Positions 55,401 through 64,000 of a stretch of 64,000 nt of DNA are shown here, in pieces (the first letter of the stretch is position 1; the number at the start of each line of letters is the position of its first letter). The position numbers and the translations under genes were made by a program. A model generated the notes under the pieces. That model saw only the letters and a list, made by a program, of their open reading frames with translations, was not told the origin of the DNA and did not search any database. This DNA comes from Populus alba (lineage: Eukaryota; Streptophyta; Magnoliopsida; Malpighiales; Salicaceae), in the NCBI RefSeq assembly GCF_005239225.2, contig NC_133288.1, forward strand, positions 6,157,035 through 6,221,034, in the 5' to 3' direction.

Positions 55401-58400
55401 GTGAGAAAACGTTCAAGAACTGTCAGATTTCTCTCACTAGGATTCTGCTGGGATGGGGCAATGACAAATGGTCTTTTTGTTAATGATAGATTTTCATATA
55501 TTCTGACATAGAAAAATTTAAGACTTGAAATGTGGAATTTTTCCTTTTTCCCGCCAGCAGTGAATCTTGATATTATAGTATCTACATGTGCATGGGCTAT
55601 CAAGATTGGGATCTGAAATAATTATTTAACCTCATGATTGGTCTTTTATTCATGATTATTTTGTGCACAACAAATTTGCCTGCTTTAGGTGAATGTTTTA
55701 ACGCATACTGCTGAGGTATCCTATAGCGATGGACAACTTGCTGAGATTCAAAATTTGAAGCTTCTTCACTTCAAACAAGACCAGAGAGAACTTTTTGGAT
55801 ATGATCAGAATGTGGATAAAGTTGATGTTAACGAGAATGGTGGTGTTTCTGGTAGGTCACTTAATGATTATGTGTTCATTATCTGGCGAAGTTGATGACC
55901 TGACTTCCAATTTTCTGTTTAATGGTTCTGCCTTTTCAAATTAATTAGGGAAATCTACTGAGAAGGAAGAAGTGGTTCAAGGCAAAATCTATGAGAGTGG
56001 ACATTTAAATTGTGCAAATGAGTTGGAATGGCCTGACGCTTTAGATGGAGGTGCTGTTTGGGATATTTTCCGGAGAGAAGATGTTCCTAAATTGCAGGAA
56101 TATCTCGATAAGCACTTCAAAGAATTTAGGCATATCCATTGTTGCCCTTTACAAAAGGTAATCGTGTGTTGGCTGTCTTGTTTACCTTTGGCCCATGGTC
56201 GTGTTAGAACTTTCAGATTTGCTTAATTCAAGGGTTTGGTAGAAACAGTCTATATTCCATGCTCAACTCTGTTGTGTATCCTAAATTCATGGTCAAGAAA
56301 ATGAATTTTGTGGTAAAACTTTAGGTAACAAGGGCACCAGTTATGCACTAATGCTTTAGAAAAAAAATCTTGAATTTGTTAAAGAAATATTCTAGGGTGG
56401 GCGTGGAAAGGCACCATGAATGTTATGAATTGGTTGGGGAAAGTTGGGATGAGCATGGTAGCTGATCGAAAAGAGAGACTGTTTTGTCAAAACTGAATTA
56501 AATGGGCCAGCTAAATCGGATTACTGCTGGTTGTTTGAATTTGTAGCATATATTGCTTGCATCCTTGAAGTAACTACATGAACTACTGTTCTTTTGGTGT
56601 TGTAGGTTGTTCACTCCATACACGACCAGACATTTTATTTGACTCTAGAGCACAAGAGGAAGCTAAAAGAGGAATATGGTTAGTCCTGTAATGTATATAA
56701 TGGGTTCAGTCAGTTTCTTTTTTCCTCTTGATTTCGAGGTTTATAATTATGTTACTGACACTGATGTGCAGGCATTGAACCGTGGACATTTGTCCAGAAA
56801 CTTGGAGATGCTGTCTTTATTCCTGCAGGCTGTCCTCATCAAGTTAGAAACTTGAAGGTAAAATTTGCTCTGTTTTATATTTACCTGGAAATTTTGTGTG
56901 GCAATTCCTGCTGGTCAATTTTTGAGCAATGAAATTGATGGCAATGCTTTGATCCTGATCATGGAATTAGGCAACGTAGGAGGTTCAGAAATTAACAATG
57001 TCCTATTCATGGTCTCCACAACTTTGTTGCTATTTTTGTTTTGGTGTGCGCTTCTTGGTCTAATAGTGTTCCTGGTGTGCTATGGTCCGGTTCCTAAAAT
57101 TTTAGGATGAGGTGGTTCCACTGAATTATTCAGTAGTTTAGATTTCTTTACATCTGATGTGGATGTAGTACTTTGATGACTTGGTGGAAGTATAATTCTC
57201 AAGGTTTCTACTGTAATGTGCTTATGTTTTTAGGTCTTGTTTTAAAAAATTGAACATTAAATCTGGGAGTTTAATTGCCATTAAGTAGTGAGCTTCCTTG
57301 TTCATGTGTTGGTTTATACCAGTGGAACATGCACACAATCAGAAATGCAGACTGATTTTCCATGAAAACTAATTTATACATTTACAGTCTTGCATTAAGG
57401 TAGCTCTGGACTTTGTCTCGCCTGAAAATGTTGGTGAGTGCATACGTTTGACAGAGGAATTCCGTCTTCTCCCCCCAAATCATCAGGCCAAGGAAGACAA
57501 GCTGGAGGTATTTGTAATCTTCCTTTTATGTCTATATAATAATGAAAAGTGCTGAAACCCATTTGTCAATCTGAAGGGTATGAATCTTTGGTCATTGAGA
57601 TGCTTTCCTTGAAAGTGTTGTGAATTAGAGAATGGAGTCTTTCATGTACAAGTTGGCCAATTGTATCTGTTGTGAATGTCTCTTTTTGATACTCTCTTCT
57701 TATCCATCCAAAGAGTTGGATCAATTTCTTCATTTAATCATTCTATAACACATTTAATGTAGGACCTCTGAAATCTATAATTTAGAGTTATTCTATGATG
57801 ATATCCTGGTTATTGCTGAAAAGTTATAGGATCTTGTAATAAGAGAAATTGCATTGGAGTGAAAAGAGTTGATCTGGGGATGAAGTGGGGGCACTACTCT
57901 GGGTTTTTTGAGGAGTCCTGTCGTATGTATACCATGGAGAGTTTCATTTCTCCCTGGCCACCACATGTTTCACAATAGAATAATCTCTGGTGTGCTAGTA
58001 AAATCTTGCGATATGATAAACACAAGAAGAATGAAGACCAAGGACTTTCATTGCAAAATAATGAGATACTATAGAATAGCCAAGCCTGTCTGTCCAAATC
58101 ATCGTTTGAACTGTAAGCGCTGCATCATTGCTCAGTATTGCCGTCTCTGGTCACAACTGTGATTTTCAACTGCTCTTGATTATTTTTATCATAACTGACA
58201 CGATCTTTACCTTATGGCACCATAAAAACCCACAACCAGTGCCCATACATTCTTTTTTTTTGGTTGCACTGCATTTTACTCTTGGTCACTTGTTGATCAT
58301 GCACTGACTAAACCTGGCTGGGTTTCTGATGCAGATAAAGAAAATGTTACTTCATGCTGCGAGACGCGCTGTAGATTTTCTGATGAAGGATGGAAGGTGA

Positions 58401-59033
58401 GTCACTAACCATTCATGCTTGATTTTTAAATTAGTACTCAGCATATTCGTATTTCAGTTCTTTCTTTCCCTTTTTTATTAAATCATTGCCAAAAGGTTTT
58501 TTAAAAAATATGCTCATGTCATTAGTTTGGAATGACGCGGCCATGTACTTATGTAGCATTTTGATCTGTCTATGACAGGGTATGGTGTGTAATAAGTGAA
58601 AAAATGTATTCATTCTGTCCATAAAAGAATTGCTCATTAAATGCAAGTGATTCCACTGAAGGAAAACAGTGAAGTGAAATGTTTGATTATACTAATTGCT
58701 CAGTGGAACACTCATGAAATTAAATTGAGGAGCAAAAAGGAAAAAGATCAAATTTTTTTGTTGTTGAACGTTATTAAGGTATGCTATAATCTCTTCTTGT
58801 TAGATTTTCATGCTGCTGCTGTCGGTAAAGCAACCTTAAAGTTTGTAGCCTCTCGGTGCAAATGTGAAATGCAGATGTTTTTCTTTCTGGTCATGTGTCA
58901 AGGAAAACTGTTCACTTGGATTATTGGTTCTGAACAATCATTTGCCATGCATTTCATTGTTATTTTCTTTTGTTAAAGCAACCGAGTGTTTGAATTGTTT
59001 TATTTCAGAGTGGAGAAAACCGAGAAGGTTTGA
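49433..59033 (+). CDS. JmjC-domain histone H3K9 demethylase, KDM3/JMJ25-29 type
   Basis: Fourteen GT-AG exons: 49433-51235, 51319-51434, 52039-52138, 52236-52377, 52937-53000, 53095-53839, 54567-54896, 55689-55851, 55949-56157, 56606-56678, 56772-56857, 57388-57507, 58335-58396 and 59009-59033. Phases are consistent throughout and give 1,345 aa. Exon 1 (601 aa) is almost wholly Lys/Glu/Gly, with nuclear-localisation-like KKKKKGKKK stretches. A RING-like zinc region follows from C607 ([34 protein letters not shown]), then a second Cys-rich block ([18 protein letters not shown]). The JmjC domain carries the Fe(II) triad H1094 and D1096 (LHCDMSDA) and H1271 ([11 protein letters not shown]). This is the plant KDM3 layout (IBM1/JMJ25, JMJ26, JMJ27, JMJ29), enzymes that remove H3K9 mono-/dimethyl marks. 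The active site is intact. I cannot assign the exact paralogue; JMJ26/27/29 fit better than IBM1. The first ATG is used; a GTG lies just before it. Confidence 0.92.
50795..50944 (+). repeat. exact 75-bp tandem duplication in JmjC exon 1
   Basis: Two adjacent, apparently identical 75-bp units (50795-50869, 50870-50944) each encode 25 residues, [14 protein letters not shown] + [12 protein letters not shown] diverged third copy, [20 protein letters not shown], is encoded about 290 bp upstream inside a larger imperfect repeat that includes [13 protein letters not shown]. The frame is preserved. Confidence 0.95.
53916..54453. repeat. 23-bp direct repeats in JmjC intron 6
   Basis: The same 23-bp sequence (core TTTTGATGCTATTTTCTGAT) is at 53916-53938 and 54431-54453, separated by 492 bp with no coding potential. 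The enclosed DNA is less AT-rich than the rest of the intron. It could be an insertion that duplicated flanking DNA, or a local duplication. Confidence 0.75.
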
Positions 59034-59727
59034 GAGAAAGAAGGCTGGGAGGAAGAAGGGGTGACTTGCAGTGTCATCATATCCTTAGGTAGGATTTCTT
59101 TTTGTTTCAGGTGCTAGTTTTATGTTCTAGGTTCATATAGCAGTCACCGTGAAAAATCGCCTCTGTTCTCATCGGCAGTCGAGTAGATTCTCTTCTGGGA
59201 TTGTTACCTGCTACAGGTTGAACATATAATTTTTGTTGAACGAGATAGAAACAGAGGAAGATGCTTTCTGTACAAGGATTGATTGGCACTGCACTAATGC
59301 TGGATGTTTCTAACTAATACTCCGTAAATGCTTGCTTTATATTTACATATCCCAGGTCATGAGTTTTATTACCCAAAAATTTCAAACTCACTTTACTAAT
59401 TCTTGTGTCTGAATCTGGATGCAAGTGTCTGAGTAGTCTGCATGGCTGAAACAAGAACCGGGACGGCTGAAAATCACGGTTTGTGCCTCTAGTTTTTTCA
59501 AGCGGTGTTTTTGAGAATGTTAGCGGATGTATGTTTTTTAAATTGTTTTTTTGTTTAAAAATATATGAAAGTAATGTTTTTGATATTAGCATAAATACAA
59601 AAACATATTAATTTTAAGAACGACCTAATTAATACAAGCAATATACATCATGAGCAATTTGATTTATTACTCTTTTGTTCACTTGAGAGCTGCCCATGGC
59701 TCTATGGCTATAAACAAATCTTAATAT
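59034..59727. other. JmjC gene 3' UTR and flank
   Basis: Probable 3' UTR up to about 59300. The block at about 59490-59620 resembles the dispersed AT-rich repeat (AAGCGGTGTTTTTGAGAATG ... TTTTTGATATTAGCATAAAT). No gene is seen. Confidence 0.45.
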
Positions 59728-60505
59728 TTAGATGGAGTTAAAAGGATCGCTACCCTGCAATGAACTAAAGAATTCTGCCCATGTTAGGACAAGGGGATCC
59801 ATGATCCATGCTTCATGACAAGTACGGCAAAACATCTTGATTTGATTTTCTGCTGCTGTTCCATCTGGACTTTTTTCGTTATCAAAGTAAGATGGCAATG
59901 TCAACAAGCGTTTGCGCACATACAGTTCTTCCCTTGCTACCCTTAAACACTGAGAAAAATTGTAAGTGATGGGCACTGACTTCTATACAGGGGTGATAAT
60001 TAAGATATGGGAATTTTCGAAATTTAAAACTAGGATATCTGGAGATGTCCGTTTCTGCTGTTACAAGCATCAGTTAATTAAATAGCAGTCATAAATTGCC
60101 GCCTCAGATGAGTTTCTTTGGCTTAACCTGTCCAAAATATAGCATCAATAACTTGTTTTGAGATGAAGAATCAAGACTGACTATTCATCCAGCAGAAAAG
60201 ATAGGGTTTATTTCATTTCCTGTCTGTTTTTGATGCATTGTATAGCAAAAGATAATTTTTTTTTCTTGTTCCTCATGTAATATGGATTCTAATGAAGCTG
60301 AGATCTTGCTAATTAGAAAGATTATGCTTTTGAGTACTAATTGCTGCCATACTTCTATAAATAATAAATGAGTTTTGAAGTGAGATTCTTTCAATGTAAT
60401 TACTTGAATTATTAAAAGAAAACGCTGTGCAACCTTCAAATAGAATTCAATGATATTTTCATTGCATGAAATAGCCTCGATTCTGCGTGCTTTGATCATG
60501 TTCAT
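59728..60505 (-). CDS. possible two-exon gene or gene fragment, unknown function
   Basis: Minus-strand exons 60505-60434 and 59949-59728 join in phase 0 through a plausible donor (TTTGAAG|GTTGCA) and a good acceptor (AATTTTTCTCAG), giving 97 aa. The sequence starts MNMIKARRIEAISCNENIIE and contains CLRVAREELYVRKRLLTLPS, YFDNEKSPDGTAAENQIKMF, CRTCHEAWIMDPLVLTWAEF, ending FSSLQGSDPFNSI. It has normal amino-acid composition, unlike the random AT-rich frames nearby, and a CX2C pair. I do not recognise the family. It may be the 3' end of a gene whose upstream exons were lost, since a LINE relic begins just to the right. Confidence 0.35.
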
Positions 60506-60789
60506 AGAAAAAAAAAATGTTGTAAATTATTTGATCAAGTAGAGAATATTTTCTTTTTATACAAGTGTTTTTTTGCTTGATTCATTAGTAAATTTAATTT
60601 TGTTGGGTAATTTTCTGATTGATTTTATAAATCTCTCGTATTTCATAAAAAAAAGAAAAAAAAAGTCATTAAACTCCCCCTTCCCCTTTCTTCTCCAACC
60701 CTTGCAACCCACCTTACCAGATCCAATCCTCCCTTACCACCAAATTTTAACCTTTCCCCTTGTCTCCCGTCCCTCTCTCGTTTTACTTT
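60506..60789. other. AT-rich spacer
   Basis: Non-coding; the right half is CT/CA-rich (CCCCCTTCCCCTTTCTTCTCC), possibly the 5' leader of the LINE relic that follows. Confidence 0.4.
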
Positions 60790-61915
60790 GAGAGCTTTCC
60801 TCCTAACTGGAAGGCTTCTGACCTAAAAAGAGTCTTCTTCTCTAGGGTTGGTAAGGTTTTAGACGTGTATGTCCCTAACAAGCTCAATCATATGAACTGA
60901 AAATTTAGTTTTGTTTGGTTTGAAGGTAATAACAACAAGGATCAACTTCTCAAGGAGCTCAATATAATTTGGATTGACACGTATAAACTAAGGGCAAATC
61001 TTGCTCGTTACAACAAGCATGATGGAGTTATGAAGGGTCGAAAGATATCACATAATATAGAAAAATAGAGGGATTTAGAAAATGTTTCTCTTCTACTAAA
61101 TCACTTAGGGACCATCGTTCTTTCACTGATGTGGTTAGGATGGGCCATGTTCGTGGAAGGAAAATACTCTAAGCAATAATAAACCACTCTTAAGTCCTGA
61201 AGGTGCGAATCAGAACCTGGTTTTTTTACGTTGAAGATGGAGATATGGAGTGGTTTTCAAGTACAGTTGCCTGCGCCAGATCCCCCAAGGTTATTCCTCC
61301 TCTACGGTGGATAATGCTACTTTCAAGAAACTGAAGTTCAACACATGAAGAATCCTTAATTAATGTCACCTCTCTTAGATGCTTTATTGCCAAAACCATT
61401 CGGGTGGAGATAGATGGTTATATTTCTTACATCAAAGTAACTTGAGAGCTTTTCCTTGAAGTTAATACAAGAGTTATAGACAAGAAGGAAGCTATTGATG
61501 TTTGGGCTAGTAATGTGAGTCAATCCTCCTGCTCCAAGGACTCTGTTTTTTCTAATAACTCTTATAGCCAGAGGATGGAGGTCAGTACTGCCAAGGCATC
61601 TGGAGATGAAAATTTCTATACCAAGAATGATCTGGTGGATAATTATGATTTCAATGGTCTTGATGAATGATTTTTAGGACCATGATGGAGATGGTTATGC
61701 TCTTAAGACAAATTATGTTAATTAGGAATAAAGAGTCGACGGAATCTGCACTTGAAATTACTGATCTTTCCATATCTGATGGGAGTATTTGGAATAAGAA
61801 CAGAGTTATCTATCCTCTTCCTGTAATGGATTGTGATGATGATTCTTCTGCTCCTTGCCAACCATGCATGGAGAAATCATCAAATAATAGGAGACAGGAG
61901 GCTATAATTTGTTAG
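60790..61915 (+). pseudogene. LINE ORF1-like relic
   Basis: Broken forward frames read FPPNWKASDLKRVFFSRVGK, VLDVYVPNKLNHM, KFSFVWFEGNNNKDQLLKEL, NIIWIDTYKLRANLARYNK. This is the RRM-like fold ('F...VG.V.DVY.P', 'F.FV.F', 'L...L..IWI..YKL..NLAR') at the N-terminus of many plant LINE ORF1 proteins. Further debris reads CFIAKTIRVEIDGYISYIKV (about 61380-61440) and continues to about 61915 with an acidic frame. Stops and frameshifts are numerous; no endonuclease or RT follows in the window. Confidence 0.5.
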
Positions 61916-64000
61916 GGAGATTGGAAGAGGAATCTTTAAAACTATCGAAGAAGTAAACCAGGTAGCGAATAACCTAAGCAAGTTCATCGTCGAATTTCCC
62001 AGTAGCATTTTCTCCACCCTGTTCTCGACTACATCACAGAAGATGAACATAGTTTAGAAAAACATCCCATACAAAAACAGGTTCTAAGGAAAGATGGCTT
62101 ATGCTCAATCAATTTACGTTCACAGTAATGGAAAATTGAGTTATTTTTGCCTCTGTAAATCTGGCCATCCATTAATCTAATGGACTTTTCCATTGCCAAT
62201 TCGTATTAAAATCTGTCAGCAAATGTTGTGTCCAGTCCATCTTCTTCACTTTCCAATCAACCTTTTGTTTCCATGACAACTGAACTCCAAGTTATGTAAT
62301 CAGCTACTACTCTCTTTATTTATAGAATGAATTATGCAACAATAATACAATCAGCTACCACTATTCCCTTTGCTACACCCCAACCTTTTTTCTAATCCTA
62401 CAAATAAAATAAATATATTACATTGCTATAAATGTATGTTTTGTTTGGTTGAAATGAATTAATTATTGAGGTTGAATTTAAAATTTATAGTGAATTTAAG
62501 ATTTGGTGAATTAATGTGAAACTAGTTAAGAATATCATTATTTAGAGTTGATTTAATATAGTTGAATATAAAAATAAGTTAAATTAATTATGAAATAATA
62601 TTTTTAATTAATTATGTGTTGTATTTAATTGATGTTAACTTTTCAAATTAGAGATTTTATTTGTATTGTTAGAATAAGATAATAATATAATTAACTATGC
62701 TTAATGATTTAATGCAAGAGAGCATGAATGTGATATTTGCGTGATAAATTACATGTTTCATTGAATTTTTATAAGTTCATGAATTTGATATTTCTTTTTA
62801 ATTATATTAATTTGCTAATGAGGAGATCAGAAAAGGTACAAAATCAATTAGAAATCTAATGTGTTGATTATTTGTTAAGTTTGCTTGAATTATTTTGATA
62901 ATTTTAATATTTTATGAAGGTATGCCAGAGCATATATATATATATATGTTTGGTAGTGTATTATTTATTGATCTAAGAAGGAGAAATGTGCCCTTAATTT
63001 ATTTGACTCCCTTGGATGATTTTGATGTTATCTCCATATATTGCTGAGAATTTGTTGTTTTGGCATGCTTATATATACATCTATGTCTTGCATGCATGGA
63101 GAGGGTCAAACAAGTTAGGGAATGTTTGTTGCTTTTATAGATATAAAGTGAAAAATACTATTGTTACTTTAAATTTTTGTTGTCCCGTTGATTTTTTTAG
63201 ATGATCGAGCTACATTGCTCAGACTAGATAATGCGACATTTTAGTTATAAATAACACATTTCAGTCAACATCAACACGAGTAATGCATCACACATCATAA
63301 CTTGTCAGGGTAAAAATAATGATTATGACTGATTAAGCTGACATGGAGCATATGTTTCATGGTGGGATGCACAAAGGAATTAGATTTTTACAGAGATGCA
63401 TCATATGATTACAGATGAGTATATGAAAGTACATGAATATCACATGTTGGGTCATTACTCTGGATCCTATCCAGGCTCTTTCACCTAGATACATGCAGTA
63501 CGTGCAACATGTCCAGCGGATTCAAAATCTTATAAGTAATCAATTCTTTTCATAATAATGAGATGTTAAACATTGAGTTTTATGTATTGATCTTTTAATT
63601 TAATATTATTATTTTATTAATATTAGGTTGGTTTCATGCTAGGGGGGGTCGAGAGGTTGCATTTTATCTTCACAATACTAATAAAGAAAACGAAGTTTAC
63701 ACCGTTACATCTCGGTGATTAAATGTTTGTTTCACAAAGGACTTGGTACCTTTAGAGAGAGGTTTAGTCCTGATGATGTCATTGCAAAAAATGAAGCCAC
63801 TCATGCAGGTGCAGGAGCTAGATCCAATCATGCTATTGATGAGCCTAGATCATCCAGTAGATGATGTAGATGTAGATAAATGAGTTATGTTTATATAGTT
63901 TTGGATTACTTGAACATTGCATTATTGAATTATTTTTATTTATTTATTTAAAATGTGTGTGTGTGTATTATTCCTGGAGCTACTTTGTGATTATAAAATG
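61916..64000. other. AT-rich right-hand flank
   Basis: No gene is supported. It holds a short TA run (62932-62947) and a TG run (63955-63968). One frame at about 63740-63858 (SPDDVIAKNEATHAGAGARS, NHAIDEPRSSSR then stop) looks protein-like, but it is too short to assign and may be transposon debris. Confidence 0.45.

Noticed and set aside
1..64000. CRISPR arrays, operons, bacterial-type defence systems or phage genes
   Set aside because: Spliced genes, a plant r-protein promoter and plant LTR elements show nuclear plant DNA. None of the repeats has the even spacing or unique spacers of a CRISPR array; the four ~140-bp units at 15240-15797 are contiguous homologous copies.

Overview
This is an AT-rich nuclear segment from a woody eudicot, most likely a poplar or another member of the Salicaceae. 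The case rests on a cytosolic-type tRNA-Trp, spliced genes with orderly GT-AG introns, a plant r-protein promoter, plant Copia and Ty3 elements, and several copies of an AT-rich dispersed repeat that I associate with Populus. The species call is inference.

Layout. 1-4519: AT-rich spacer with a degenerate FG-nucleoporin-like fragment, a microsatellite, and an intact tRNA-Trp(CCA). 4520-10401: two convergent single-copy genes, a chloroplast P-type PPR protein (EMB2453/PPR5 type, +) and a Borealin-related chromosomal passenger subunit (BORR, -). As I recall, their Arabidopsis orthologues are also neighbours. 10990-13900: decayed Ty3/gypsy remnant with an LTR-like tail. 14207-14647: intronless 60S ribosomal protein L26 with a telo-box/site II promoter, followed by four ~140-bp tandem repeats.

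17261-41085: the accessory part of the window. A segment of about 8.6 kb occurs twice in tandem (17261-26015 and 26461-41085). Each copy carries an acidic exon-like fragment, retroelement debris including an Ogre/TAT-like gag remnant, two copies of a NAC-gene upstream module, and a divergent NAC-domain gene. In unit 1 the NAC gene (24959-25771) is an intact ORF with an in-frame internal deletion relative to unit 2. In unit 2 the NAC gene (33549-40840) is split by two LTR retrotransposons. One is a 1,980-bp non-autonomous element (513-bp LTRs, 5-bp target duplication CAGAT). The other is a 4,126-bp Copia element in the opposite orientation (371-bp LTRs, target duplication CAGAG) that has lost reverse transcriptase and RNase H. 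Both LTR pairs read as identical, so both insertions look recent and younger than the segmental duplication. The smaller element shares its primer-binding site and leader features with the Copia element. Its 5' LTR now supplies the last 74 codons of a chimeric NAC-LTR ORF. An orphan copy of the NAC upstream module at 31390-31893 is joined directly to a NAC 3' UTR, the scar of a lost NAC gene.

42139-64000: an orphan NAC-like terminal exon; a six-exon gamma-glutamyl transpeptidase gene (43152-47071); spacer rich in the dispersed AT-rich repeat; and a 14-exon JmjC histone demethylase of the KDM3/JMJ25-29 type (49433-59033) with a 600-residue charged N-terminal exon. These are followed by a possible two-exon gene fragment of unknown function on the minus strand and a LINE ORF1-like remnant. 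All spliced models were assembled by eye from reading frame, intron phase and homology, and no transcript evidence was available.
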